Part shown: one piece after another, positions 46,152 through 56,056 of the stretch | How the letters are laid out: each line of letters begins with the position of its first letter | Position numbering within the stretch: position 1 is the first letter of the stretch | From: Saprospiraceae bacterium | GTDB taxonomy: Bacteria > Bacteroidota > Bacteroidia > Chitinophagales > Saprospiraceae | DNA: 64,000 bases | NCBI GenBank assembly: GCA_016710625.1 | Contig: JADJVK010000008.1 | Coordinates: forward strand, 62,001-126,000 | Direction of reading: 5' to 3' | Position numbers and translations under genes: made by a program | Notes under the pieces: generated by a model | Database searches by the model: none | Seen by the model: only the letters and a program-made list of their open reading frames with translations | What the model was told of the DNA's origin: nothing

Positions 46152-49100
46152 ATGACGCAGTTATTATATAAAGAGATAAAAGAAAGAATATTGATTATTG
46201 ATGGTGCAATGGGTACCATGATTCAACAATATAAACTAGAAGAAAAGGATTACCGTGGGGAAAGATTTGCTAACTTTCATTTAGATATCAAGGGAAATAA
46301 TGACTTATTAAATATCACTCAACCAGCAATAATAGAAGCCATTCATAAGGCTTATTTAGAAGCAGGAGCGGATATTATCGAAACAAATACCTTTAATTCT
46401 CAAAGGATTAGTTTGGCAGATTATGAGATGCAGGATTTGAGCTATGAGCTAAATTATAATGCTGCCAAAATAGCTAAAAATGCTGCTACCGAATACACTC
46501 AAAGAAACCCTGCAAAGCCTCGTTTTGTGGCAGGAGCCATAGGTCCCATGAGCAAAACTCTCTCCTTATCTCCTGACGTAAACAATCCTGGTTTTCGCTC
46601 TGCCACTTTCGATGAAGTGATGGAAGCTTACTATGAGCAAGTATCTGGATTGGTCGATGGTGGCGTAGATATTTTATTGATAGAGACCATTTTTGATACC
46701 CTAAATTGCAAGGCTGCTATCTATGCTATAGAAAAATATTTTGACGATCAGCAAAAAGAAAAATTGCCGATTATGATTTCTGGCACAATCACAGATGCCA
46801 GTGGCAGAACACTATCTGGGCAAACAGTAGAAGCTTTTTGGATTTCAATAAAACACGTAAAACCCTTTAGTGTTGGATTAAATTGTGCTTTAGGAGCTGC
46901 AGAAATGCGACCACATATAGAAGCACTATCCAAAATTTCTTCCTGTTACACCAGTGCATACCCAAATGCAGGCTTGCCCAATGAGTTTGGAGAATACGAC
47001 CAACATCCTCACCAAATGTGTGGATTAGTGGAAGATTTTGCAAAAAGTGGCTTTGTGAATATTGTTGGCGGCTGTTGTGGAACTACTCCCGACCATATTG
47101 TAGCAATCGCAAAACACGTAGCTTCGATTCAGCCCAGAGTTCCCAATCCAGAAAGCGAATATACGATGTTGAGTGGTTTAGAGCCTTTAATTATTAGAGA
47201 AGAAACCAATTTTATTAATATTGGAGAAAGAACAAATGTTACTGGATCTAAAGCTTTTGCAAAATTAATCAAAGAAGGAAATCTTGCTGCTGCCCTCTCT
47301 GTTGCTCAACAACAAGTCGAGAATGGGGCACAAGTGATCGATGTCAATATGGATGAAGGACTACTGGATTCCGAAAAAGTGATGGCTGAGTTTTTGAACT
47401 TAGTCGCTTCTGAGCCGGAAATATCTAAAGTCCCAGTCATGATTGACTCCTCCAAGTTTCATGTGATAGAAGCTGGATTAAAATGTTTGCAAGGCAAATG
47501 TATTGTCAATTCTATTTCATTAAAAGAAGGGGAAGAAAAATTCTTAAGAGAAGCAACTATTGTAAAACGGTTCGGAGCAGCGGCTGTGGTGATGGCTTTT
47601 GACGAAGATGGACAGGCAGATACGATTGAAAGAAAAGTATCTATTTGCAAAAGAGCTTATGATTTATTGATACAAAAAGCTGGTTTTGATGCCGTAGATA
47701 TCATTTTTGATCCAAATATTTTCGCAATTGCCACTGGAATAGAAGAACATAATGAATATGCAATCAATTTCATCGAAGCAACTAGACAGATTAAAAGCCT
47801 TTGCCCTGGGGCAAAAATAAGTGGAGGAGTAAGTAATATATCTTTTTCATTTAGAGGCAATGACAAAGTGAGAGAAGCGATGCATGCAGCATTTTTATAC
47901 CATGCTGTAAAAGCAGGAATGGATATGGGAATTGTGAATGCAGGCATGATTGAAGTATATGAAGAAGTAGATAAGGAATTGTTGAAATTGGTGGAAGATG
48001 TCCTTTTCAATAAAAATCCAAAGGCAACGGAAGCCCTGACCGAATTTGCAGACCGAGTGAAAGGGGCTGGAAAAGTTATCCAAAAAGATTTAGCTTGGCG
48101 AAATAATTCGGTAGAAGAGCGATTGAAATATGCATTGGTAAAAGGAATAACAGATTTTATTGATGAAGATACGGAGGAAGCTAGGTTGAAATATCCAGCT
48201 CCTTTGAATGTTATAGAAGGTCCTTTGATGGATGGGATGAATGTGGTAGGCGATTTATTTGGAAGTGGGAAAATGTTTTTACCACAAGTGGTAAAAAGTG
48301 CAAGGGTAATGAAAAAATCGGTTGCCTATTTAGAGCCTTTCATTCAGGAAAGTAAGAAAACTTCTGGGGTTGTAGTTGATAACAAAGGTGCTGGAAGGAT
48401 TTTATTAGCTACAGTGAAAGGCGACGTTCATGACATTGGAAAAAATATTGTGGGAGTTGTTTTGGGATGTAATAATTACCAAATCATTGATTTGGGAGTG
48501 ATGGTTCCAGCCGAAAAAATTTTAAAAGCAGCTAGAGAACATCAAGTAGATATAATCGGATTGAGTGGGTTGATTACTCCTTCCTTAGACGAAATGGTGT
48601 ATGTAGCCAAAGAAATGGAACGCCAAGGTTTTAAAATTCCGCTGCTTATTGGTGGTGCTACCACTTCAAAAACACATACTGCTGTAAAAATTGACACCCA
48701 ATACAAAAGTGCTGTTGTACACGTTTTGGATGCCAGCCGTTGTGTTTCCGTTGCAGGAGCACTTTTGTCGAAAGAAAATGGCGTAAAAGACCAGTTTATC
48801 GACAATTTCAAAAAGGACTATGAGCAACTCAGAGTGATCAGAGGAAATCGCCAGTCTGCAAAAAATTATTTGGGCTACAAACAGGCACTTGCCAACAAAA
48901 CACCAATTGATTGGGAAAATTTCGAACCCACAAAACCAACTTTTATCGGCAACAAAATTTTTGACAATTATCCATTATCAGAAATTGTTCGATATATCGA
49001 TTGGACGCCATTCTTCCAAAGTTGGGAGTTGGCAGGCAAATTTCCAGCTATTCTTGAGGATGAAATCGTTGGTCATGAAGCAACTAAATTATATGCCGAT

Positions 49101-49841
49101 GCAAAAGAAATGCTTGATAGAATAGTGGAAGAAAAGTGGCTTACAGCCAAAGCGGTAATTGGATTTTATCCAGCCAATAGCCATCAAGATGACATAGAAC
49201 TCACCAATGAAAATGGGGAAAAGATTGTCGATTTACATCACTTGAGACAACAAAATCAAAAAGCTCCTGGTCAACCTAATTTTTCTTTGGCAGACTTTAT
49301 TGCCCCAAAAACGAGCAATAAACAAGATTATATTGGAGGCTTTGCTGTAACAACAGGTATTGGTATTGAAAAATGGATCACTCATTTCGAAGAAAATCAT
49401 GACGATTATAGCGCAATTTTACTGAAAGCATTGGCAGATAGATCGGCTGAAGCATTTACGGAATGTTTGCACGAAAAAGTTAGAAAAGAATATTGGGGAT
49501 ATGACAAATCTGAAGAGCTAGATAATCAATCACTTATAGAAGAGAAATACAAAGGAATTCGTCCAGCTCCAGGCTATCCAGCTTGCCCAGATCACACTGA
49601 AAAAAGTACCTTATTCCAGCTTTTGAACGTCAAAGAATCCATAGGTTTGGAATTAACAGAAAGTTATGCCATGTATCCTACTGCGGCAGTTAGTGGATGG
49701 TATTTTGCCAATCCTGCTTCCAAATATTTTGGATTGGGACAAATTGGGAAAGACCAAATCGAAAATTATGCCCAAAGAAAAGGAATGCCAGTAGTGGAAA
49801 TAGAACGTTGGTTATCACCAATATTAAATTATGACGTATAA
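46152..49841 (+). CDS. metH: cobalamin-dependent methionine synthase
   Basis: The 1229 residues have all four MetH modules. The homocysteine-methyltransferase domain (1-330) has zinc cysteines Cys244, Cys308 and Cys309. The pterin/methyl-THF domain (about 350-610) has IGERTNVTGS. The B12 cap and B12-binding domains have DVHDIGKNIV with cobalt-ligand His760. The AdoMet reactivation domain (about 900-1229) has RPAPGYPACPDH. It transfers a methyl group from 5-methyl-THF to homocysteine. No B12 riboswitch is visible upstream. Confidence 0.98.
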   Translation: MTQLLYKEIKERILIIDGAMGTMIQQYKLEEKDYRGERFANFHLDIKGNNDLLNITQPAIIEAIHKAYLEAGADIIETNTFNSQRISLADYEMQDLSYELNYNAAKIAKNAATEYTQRNPAKPRFVAGAIGPMSKTLSLSPDVNNPGFRSATFDEVMEAYYEQVSGLVDGGVDILLIETIFDTLNCKAAIYAIEKYFDDQQKEKLPIMISGTITDASGRTLSGQTVEAFWISIKHVKPFSVGLNCALGAAEMRPHIEALSKISSCYTSAYPNAGLPNEFGEYDQHPHQMCGLVEDFAKSGFVNIVGGCCGTTPDHIVAIAKHVASIQPRVPNPESEYTMLSGLEPLIIREETNFINIGERTNVTGSKAFAKLIKEGNLAAALSVAQQQVENGAQVIDVNMDEGLLDSEKVMAEFLNLVASEPEISKVPVMIDSSKFHVIEAGLKCLQGKCIVNSISLKEGEEKFLREATIVKRFGAAAVVMAFDEDGQADTIERKVSICKRAYDLLIQKAGFDAVDIIFDPNIFAIATGIEEHNEYAINFIEATRQIKSLCPGAKISGGVSNISFSFRGNDKVREAMHAAFLYHAVKAGMDMGIVNAGMIEVYEEVDKELLKLVEDVLFNKNPKATEALTEFADRVKGAGKVIQKDLAWRNNSVEERLKYALVKGITDFIDEDTEEARLKYPAPLNVIEGPLMDGMNVVGDLFGSGKMFLPQVVKSARVMKKSVAYLEPFIQESKKTSGVVVDNKGAGRILLATVKGDVHDIGKNIVGVVLGCNNYQIIDLGVMVPAEKILKAAREHQVDIIGLSGLITPSLDEMVYVAKEMERQGFKIPLLIGGATTSKTHTAVKIDTQYKSAVVHVLDASRCVSVAGALLSKENGVKDQFIDNFKKDYEQLRVIRGNRQSAKNYLGYKQALANKTPIDWENFEPTKPTFIGNKIFDNYPLSEIVRYIDWTPFFQSWELAGKFPAILEDEIVGHEATKLYADAKEMLDRIVEEKWLTAKAVIGFYPANSHQDDIELTNENGEKIVDLHHLRQQNQKAPGQPNFSLADFIAPKTSNKQDYIGGFAVTTGIGIEKWITHFEENHDDYSAILLKALADRSAEAFTECLHEKVRKEYWGYDKSEELDNQSLIEEKYKGIRPAPGYPACPDHTEKSTLFQLLNVKESIGLELTESYAMYPTAAVSGWYFANPASKYFGLGQIGKDQIENYAQRKGMPVVEIERWLSPILNYDV

Positions 49842-49866
49842 ATAAGGAATTGAAATATAGATATTT

Positions 49867-50946
49867 ATGAGTAACCAAACTGATTTGACGCCTCCGTACG
49901 AAGACGACGAAATTACATTAAAAGAGCTTATTCTGAAAATAAAAGAATATGCTAAAGAAGTTTTAAGAAACTGGATTTGGGTAATCTTGATAACGATTCC
50001 TATTCTTTCCTATTTTTTATATAAAGCTTTTACCACACCAAAAACCTACAAAGCGAATCTTACTTTCATGCTAAATGAAGATACTGGCGGTGGGTTTAGT
50101 GCAGTAAGCGGTATTTTAGGCTCACTTGGTCTAGGTGGCGGTGGCGGTGGAAAATATAGTCTAGACAAAATTCTAGAGCTATCAAGGTCTAGACAGATTG
50201 TTGAAAAAGCACTTTTTACAAAATGTACATTGAATGGAAAGGATGATTTTCTAGCAAATCATATCATCAAAGAATATCAGCTTATTGAAAAAAACTGGGC
50301 AAAAGATACATTGCTCAATAATTTTTCTTTCACCAATACGGATGTATCTAAATTTGGAAAAAAAGAAAATAATGCTTTAGTTTATATTTATGGAATGTTA
50401 GTGAGTTCGCCAAATGGTGCATTGTTTTCGAGTGGTTTTGATAAAAATAGTGGCATAATGACCTTTAGTATCAATTCCACTTCAGAGGATTTATCCATTG
50501 AGTTGGTGAAGACTATGTACAATAAATTGAGTGAATTTTACATTCTTAAATCTGTTCAGAAAGAGCAAGAAACTTTTACTATGCTCAAAAACAAAGTAGA
50601 TTCGCTGAAATATCTGCTTTATGGCAAAGAAGCTGGATTGGCTAAATTTGAGGACAACAACTTGTTTTTGCAAGAACAAACAGTCCAATTGCCGAAGAAA
50701 AGACTCAATAGAGACGTTCAGATGCTCACATTGATGTATGGAGAAGCAGTAAAAAACTTAGAGGTTGCTGAGTTTGCCTTGAACAACAAAAGGCCATTTT
50801 TGCAGTCCATTGATTTACCGATCTCTCCTATCAAACCAGAAAAAATATCTAAATTAAAAAATGGAGTTTTAGGATTATTTATTGGCATATTGGTAGCATC
50901 TATTTTTATAATTATTCGAAAAATAATAAGAGAGGCAATGGCTTAG
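49867..50946 (+). CDS. Wzz-like chain-length determinant / polysaccharide export-type membrane protein
   Basis: The 359 residues have a helix at 37-55 and another near 325-348, with a periplasmic middle that includes a Gly-rich loop (GLGGGGGGKYSLDKILELSRSR, about 84-105) and a coiled coil (about 235-310). This is the Wzz/PCP layout without a kinase domain. It may control the length of a surface polysaccharide. It starts 25 bases after metH, so it may be cotranscribed, but no other polysaccharide gene is nearby. Confidence 0.85.
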   Translation: MSNQTDLTPPYEDDEITLKELILKIKEYAKEVLRNWIWVILITIPILSYFLYKAFTTPKTYKANLTFMLNEDTGGGFSAVSGILGSLGLGGGGGGKYSLDKILELSRSRQIVEKALFTKCTLNGKDDFLANHIIKEYQLIEKNWAKDTLLNNFSFTNTDVSKFGKKENNALVYIYGMLVSSPNGALFSSGFDKNSGIMTFSINSTSEDLSIELVKTMYNKLSEFYILKSVQKEQETFTMLKNKVDSLKYLLYGKEAGLAKFEDNNLFLQEQTVQLPKKRLNRDVQMLTLMYGEAVKNLEVAEFALNNKRPFLQSIDLPISPIKPEKISKLKNGVLGLFIGILVASIFIIIRKIIREAMA

Positions 50947-51075
50947 AATTGGGAAAATGAGAACAAAAGTTTATTTTTAAAAATAATTATGTTAAAATAT
51001 TTTTTTTAACAGCATTTTCACAATAAATTCGTTTATAATTTATTGTTTATTATAATTTTAAAAAAACTTTTGCTC

Positions 51076-52269
51076 ATGAAAACCTATATTTCATTCCCAG
51101 TTTTCTGTTTAATTTTTGTATTTTTATTTTCAGCTTGTAATAAAAAATCAGAATTTGAATATAATTATTACACTGTAAATGGTGCACCAGCATTTGATAA
51201 AATAGCACCATATCTAAACTTAGAAACAGCTCCGGTATCTTATAAAGTTGAATTACCCAAACATCTCACCAATTTTGGGATCATTCCTAAAGCTCTTGAT
51301 GACAATCTTGCTGTTCTCGGTAGGGTTTTGTTTTGGGATAAAAATTTGTCAAAAGATGGAAAAATATCTTGTGGAAGCTGCCACGATCCGAATAAAGCAT
51401 TTGGAGATGATGTAGCGTTTAGTAAAGGAATTTATGACAGAGCAACTACTCGAAACTCTATCGCATTAGGTTCCGTTTTGAATTTTTCTAGTTCTTATGG
51501 CTCTGATATCAATGGATCTGGTGGACTGCCATTCTTTTGGGATAATAGAGCAAAATCTGTTTCAGAGCAAGCAAAAGGAACTCTTGCCAACCCAAATGAA
51601 ATGGGGATGAGCATGACTGACGTTGTAAACCAAGTGGAGCAAAAGGAATATTATTTGCCATTATTTGAAGCTGCTTTTGGAAAAACAATTGTCACAGAGG
51701 AAAAAGTATTGAGTGCAATAACAGAATTTATCAACTCATTAGGATCTCACTCTACGAAATTTGATGTTGCTGCGGATAAGCAGGTAACAAACAATTTACT
51801 CAATAACTATGATAAGGATTTTAGTGACTTTACTGCAAGTGAGAATCGTGGAAAACTCATCTATATAAATTCTTGTTCGAATTGTCATGGTCAAAATTTT
51901 GCCACTCCAATGCTTACAAAAGCAAATAATGGTTTAGAATTGGATAGTTCAAAAGACCCTGGAGTGGGTGGTTTCACAAAATTAAATTCAGATATTGGGC
52001 TTTTCAAAGTGCCTACTTTAAGAAACATCACAAAATCAGCACCATATATGCACGATGGTCGATTCAAGACTTTGGAGGAAGTAATCGATCATTATAGTAC
52101 GAATATTAAAAACAATCCAACTTTATCTCTAGAATTGAAATCAGGTAATCAAGCTAAAAAGTTTAATTTTACGACTGAACAAAAAAGTGATTTAATTGCC
52201 TTTTTAAATACATTGGAAGATCATGATTTGCCAAAAATCAAAAGATTTTCTGATCCATTCAAAAATTAA
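51076..52269 (+). CDS. di-heme cytochrome c peroxidase (MauG-type) lipoprotein, copy 1
   Basis: The protein has 397 residues from ATG 51076, with a lipoprotein signal and Cys21 in the lipobox SAC. It has two heme motifs, CGSCH (99-103) and CSNCH (267-271), with conserved NPNEMGM between them and APYMHDGRFKTLEEV after the second. The family reduces peroxide or makes protein radicals outside the cytoplasm. It is about half identical by eye to copy 2 at 53607. A terminator follows. Confidence 0.93.
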   Translation: MKTYISFPVFCLIFVFLFSACNKKSEFEYNYYTVNGAPAFDKIAPYLNLETAPVSYKVELPKHLTNFGIIPKALDDNLAVLGRVLFWDKNLSKDGKISCGSCHDPNKAFGDDVAFSKGIYDRATTRNSIALGSVLNFSSSYGSDINGSGGLPFFWDNRAKSVSEQAKGTLANPNEMGMSMTDVVNQVEQKEYYLPLFEAAFGKTIVTEEKVLSAITEFINSLGSHSTKFDVAADKQVTNNLLNNYDKDFSDFTASENRGKLIYINSCSNCHGQNFATPMLTKANNGLELDSSKDPGVGGFTKLNSDIGLFKVPTLRNITKSAPYMHDGRFKTLEEVIDHYSTNIKNNPTLSLELKSGNQAKKFNFTTEQKSDLIAFLNTLEDHDLPKIKRFSDPFKN

Positions 52270-52287
52270 TATTTATATCTTTTATTA

Positions 52288-52328
52288 CAAAAGGGAATTG
52301 CTTCATTGTATTTCCCTTTTTGTTTTTT
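52288..52328 (+). terminator. terminator after peroxidase copy 1
   Basis: AAAAGGGAA (52289-52297) pairs with TTTCCCTTTT (52311-52320) and is followed by a T-rich run. Confidence 0.7.
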
Positions 52329-52356
52329 GAAAAAAATATACTACAAAAAGCTTATT

Positions 52357-52862
52357 ATGAAACACTTATGCTGCTCTATAATTTTCTTATTTATCCTATT
52401 GACTACTACAAATTGTAAGTATGAAGATTATGATTGTTCTGAAGGTTGTAAAACATGTCCACCCAATAAAGTAAAAGTTGGCGATAGTTGCTTAGACCTT
52501 AAAAAGGATGGTTTCTATTACTGTACATCACCTTGTATTTGTTTAGATACTATGGCTATTGCATTTGTAAAAAATCCTCCACTTGACCAGAATAATGGTT
52601 TAGTTTTATTACGAACAAATGCCTATGGATCAGCATTTTCTACTACATTTAATTGCAAATACTTCTCTTTAGATTCAGGAGATAGTATTTCAACAACTGT
52701 ATTGGTTATAATCAGTTTTGTGATATATATCCAAATAATAAATTATACCCGGTAGTTACTGGGAAATTTATCAACAAAAGTTATTGGGATATCGATTTGG
52801 AGTGGCATTCACTGAAGACTGATACGGTAGTAACGACTTGTAATTTAATTTTTCGACAATAA
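52357..52862 (+). pseudogene. Cys-rich small lipoprotein gene with a frameshift
   Basis: The ATG at 52357 opens a lipoprotein (lipobox TNC) with a Cys-rich part (CSEGCKTCPPNKVKVGDSC). The frame shifts near 52695: without the shift it ends at 52755 with an unusual hydrophobic tail. One extra A restores a sensible frame, CIGYNQFCDIYPNNK ... CNLIFRQ, to a stop at 52862. The family is not recognised. If the shift is a sequencing artefact, the intact gene makes about 168 residues. Confidence 0.6.
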
Positions 52863-52878
52863 GTCAATCCTGAAATAA

Positions 52879-53319
52879 TTGTATAAAATAAAAAAACTTA
52901 CTCAATTAATCCTATTTTCTTGCCTTCTTTTCCTCCTTTCCTGCCAATCCATCCCAAAAGGATATCACACTATCAATGGAACCTATGATACGACAGGAAC
53001 TGAATCTTGCAATAAATTAATGCAAAAAATCAAAAAGGAATGGGCGATAAGTGATACATGCAAATGCTATTACTACAATGAAAAGTTGGTAAAAAAGATA
53101 ATCAAAAACAAAAATTGTTTTATTGGGATGGATAGTTTACAAATAATAAATTTATTTGGAATGTATAATAGAAATGATAGAAATGATTTTGAGTATTTCT
53201 TTACCAATAAAGGTGATGATTGTGATACATATTATTCATTAAGAAAAATATATTTTAATTTTGATTTGAATAATAAAGTCAATAATGTAGAATTTAAAGT
53301 TGCACAATGGATTGAATGA
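52879..53319 (+). CDS. hypothetical lipoprotein
   Basis: This 146-residue protein starts at TTG with a lipoprotein signal ending LLSC (Cys22). The middle has CNKLMQKIKKEWAISDTCKCYYY and the end is a beta-rich half. No family is recognised. It lies 16 bases after the frameshifted lipoprotein and between the two peroxidase genes. The TTG start is required because no ATG precedes the signal in this frame. Confidence 0.6.
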   Translation: MYKIKKLTQLILFSCLLFLLSCQSIPKGYHTINGTYDTTGTESCNKLMQKIKKEWAISDTCKCYYYNEKLVKKIIKNKNCFIGMDSLQIINLFGMYNRNDRNDFEYFFTNKGDDCDTYYSLRKIYFNFDLNNKVNNVEFKVAQWIE

Positions 53320-53563
53320 ATCTATAATTTATTATTGGAATTCATTAACTAAATTCAATAATTAATAAAATGAGCTTAATGTAAATCAACCTTTTCCTAA
53401 TATTAGCAAAATAAATATATGTCTTTATTGAAAATCGCAAAAAATCATATTGTTTTCTCCTGTATCTTTGTGCAAATTAATCGTTATCAAAAAGTTAAAT
53501 GAAAAAAATTGTTAAAATTTTACTAATTGATGACAATTTCTGATTTCTATCGTTTATTTATTA

Positions 53564-53571
53564 TATTTTTG
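53564..53571 (+). promoter_or_regulatory. -7 promoter box of peroxidase copy 2
   Basis: TATTTTTG lies 35 bases before the ATG at 53607. The -33 region is weak. Confidence 0.4.
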
Positions 53572-53606
53572 GTAAAAATTTTCAATAACCAATAAACTTT
53601 TATTTT

Positions 53607-54806
53607 ATGAAGTCATTAAACCAATTAGTCCTTGGTTCATTACTTTTAGTAGTTTTAGCTACTTCTTGTAATAAGAAAGCAGATTTTACATATAATTATT
53701 ATACTGTAGATGGTGCTCCTGCCTATGATCTAATTTCAAAACATCTAAATTTGAATGATAGCCCTGCTTCCTATGAAGTAGTTTTACCTAAACACATCAC
53801 AGGTAGAGGCTTATCAGCAAGAAAAGTAGATGACAACAAAGCTGTTTTAGGTAGAGTCCTTTTCTGGGATTCAAAATTATCTAAAGATGGCAAAATTTCT
53901 TGTGGAAGTTGCCATGCTCCAAACAAAGCTTTTGGCGATAATGTTGCTTTCAGCAAAGGAATTACGGATAGAGCAACAACTAGAAACTCTATCGCATTAG
54001 CTTCCGTTTTGAATTTCTCTGCTTATTATGGCACAGATATTAATGGATTTGGCGCTGTTCCATTCTTTTGGGATAACAGAGCTGGAACAGTTGCACTACA
54101 ATCAACTGGTTCATTAACCAATCCTAATGAAATGGGAATGCAAATGCACGAAGTGGTAGATCAAGTGAAAGCTCAAGAGTATTACAAACCATTGTTTAAT
54201 GCTGCTTTCGGAAATACTGAGGTAACTCAAGATAGAATTTTGGACGCAGTAGCCAATTTTGTAAATGCATTAGGCTCTCACAAATCTAGATTTGATATTG
54301 AAACAGATAAAATCGCTGGTGAATACAATTGGGGATTTGATTACAGACAAAATTATGCAAGCTTTACTCAAAGTGAAAATAATGGAAAGCGATTATATAT
54401 AGATAAATGTGGCTCTTGCCATGGAGCTACTTTTGCTGCTCCACAAAAATTAATGGCAAATAATGGATTGGAAGGAAATAACCCTTCCGATAAAGGAGTA
54501 GGTGGAGTGACACAAAAAAAAGAAGAATACGGTATGTTCAAAGTTCCAACTTTGAGAAATATCACCAGATCTGCACCTTATATGCATGATGGTCGTTTTA
54601 ATACTTTGGAAGAAGTTTTAGAGCACTACTCTACAAATATGAAGTACAATGATAATTTAAGTTATGAATTTAAGGGTACGAATAATACAGTTAAAAAAAT
54701 CACCCTTACAGCACAAGATAAAGTAGATTTGATCGCATTTTTATCCACTTTAGAAGATTTTCAATTGCCTTTGGATAAAAGATTTGATGATCCTTTCAAA
54801 AAATAA
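53607..54806 (+). CDS. di-heme cytochrome c peroxidase (MauG-type) lipoprotein, copy 2
   Basis: The 399 residues have a lipoprotein signal (lipobox ATSC) and two heme motifs, CGSCHAPNK and CGSCHGA. The order of conserved blocks, and much of the sequence (DRATTRNSIAL, PFFWDNRA, NPNEMGM, RSAPYMHDGRFNTLEE), matches copy 1, so the pair arose by duplication. It has its own promoter and terminator, so the copies can be regulated separately. Confidence 0.94.
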   Translation: MKSLNQLVLGSLLLVVLATSCNKKADFTYNYYTVDGAPAYDLISKHLNLNDSPASYEVVLPKHITGRGLSARKVDDNKAVLGRVLFWDSKLSKDGKISCGSCHAPNKAFGDNVAFSKGITDRATTRNSIALASVLNFSAYYGTDINGFGAVPFFWDNRAGTVALQSTGSLTNPNEMGMQMHEVVDQVKAQEYYKPLFNAAFGNTEVTQDRILDAVANFVNALGSHKSRFDIETDKIAGEYNWGFDYRQNYASFTQSENNGKRLYIDKCGSCHGATFAAPQKLMANNGLEGNNPSDKGVGGVTQKKEEYGMFKVPTLRNITRSAPYMHDGRFNTLEEVLEHYSTNMKYNDNLSYEFKGTNNTVKKITLTAQDKVDLIAFLSTLEDFQLPLDKRFDDPFKK

Positions 54807-54826
54807 AAATGATTTAAATTTTATTC

Positions 54827-54862
54827 AAAAGGAGCATAATATTCCCACATTATGTTCCTTTT
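54827..54862 (+). terminator. terminator after peroxidase copy 2
   Basis: AAAAGGAGCATAAT pairs with ATTATGTTCCTTTT around an 8-base loop and is followed by T. Confidence 0.82.
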
Positions 54863-54902
54863 GTTTTATATTTATCCATCAATTAATCAATACAATATTA
54901 AC

Positions 54903-55682
54903 ATGAAAAACCATTTTTTCCTTTTTGCTATTAGCATATTATTTTTTGCAAGTTGTTCCCATACTTATTATGCACCAAATACGGTAACTACGCCACATTT
55001 GATGGGAAAAAACAATTTGGAAGTGAAAGCAAATGCTGTATTTCCAGTTGGTCAAAGTAGCGATTTTAATGCTTTTGAGGCATCAGCGACCTACTCTCCT
55101 ATAAAATATTTAGCGGTTCAAGGAAATTATTTTTATGGGTATGCCTCTGGAGATGCTGGAACAAATAATGGCAAAATTTACGATATTGCTATTGGTGGTT
55201 ATTTGCCAAAAAATATAATTCCGACCAATTTGGATCCGAGCAAAAGAGAAGAGTTGTCTCTTTCAGGATTTGTGGGAACCTCCTTTGGAAATGTCTATAA
55301 CACCTATGATACGATTGGTAAAATCAACAGTCATTTGAAATTTCAAAAAACTTATTTCACCTTTTCTACGAGCTATTTGGTTCAAAAATTTAAGCTAGGA
55401 TTTGGGTTGCGAATTAATTATTTATCCTATTTAAATGGTAGCGTAACTAACGGCTCCATTCAATCGGAAGAGATAAGTAAAATTGTGAATATCGAAGAAA
55501 AATCCAATTTCTTTTACCCAGAAATGTCAATAAATCTAGGTTTAGACTTCAAAAAAGTGTATGTCACTTGGGGGTTAACAAGAGCCTATTTCAAAGATCC
55601 TAGTCTCTATAATTTCAATAATTCAAATGTCTATTTAAGTTTGGGATTCAATATCCATGAGTTTTTTAAAAAGAATAGATAG
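54903..55682 (+). CDS. hypothetical lipoprotein with beta-barrel-like pattern
   Basis: The protein has 259 residues from ATG 54903, with a lipoprotein signal (ASC, about Cys18) and SHTYYAPNTVTTPHLMGK. The rest alternates polar and hydrophobic residues like an outer-membrane barrel, ending in a Phe- and Asn-rich last strand. No family is recognised. An upstream ATG at 54852 would lie in the terminator of the previous gene, so it is not used. Confidence 0.65.
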   Translation: MKNHFFLFAISILFFASCSHTYYAPNTVTTPHLMGKNNLEVKANAVFPVGQSSDFNAFEASATYSPIKYLAVQGNYFYGYASGDAGTNNGKIYDIAIGGYLPKNIIPTNLDPSKREELSLSGFVGTSFGNVYNTYDTIGKINSHLKFQKTYFTFSTSYLVQKFKLGFGLRINYLSYLNGSVTNGSIQSEEISKIVNIEEKSNFFYPEMSINLGLDFKKVYVTWGLTRAYFKDPSLYNFNNSNVYLSLGFNIHEFFKKNR

Positions 55683-56056
55683 ATTTTTGATTGGGTAAAT
55701 ATTTGATATTGTGTTATTTAGGTGGAAATTTTATTGATAAAAGCAAAAAAAGTATTTCTATAAATTTATATAGAATCAAATACTCATTTGAATCTAACAA
55801 ATCAACTTCCGTTCCGAATTTTCGGAACTAAGTAATATACCACTTTATCACCTCAACAACTCCACAATTTCATCCGCTACAACTAACTTCACACCTCACT
55901 CCCGAATTATCGGGATCAACAAATGTACACATCAACAAATAAATCCTTTCCAAGCCAACTCGGATCAACAAATAAACACCTTTATCCTCTTCAACAAATT
56001 CCCCAATTCCTTTTGTTTTTTAAAAAATAGAACCGACTTTTGTTAAAACAATTGTT
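55683..56056 (+). repeat. gene-free stretch with interspersed repeat module and palindromes
   Basis: It contains two palindromes, GTTCCGAATTTTCGGAAC (55811-55828) and CCCGAATTATCGGG (55901-55914). It also has several CAACAAAT/CAACAACTCC-type words (55840-55990) that match the reverse complement of the repeat at 42.7 kb. No convincing gene or promoter is visible for gpsA beyond a weak GACTTTTG near 56035. Confidence 0.6.

Noticed and set aside
47657..48010. 117-residue ORF antisense to metH
   Set aside because: It is a shadow of metH codon use, with no promoter or ribosome-binding signal.
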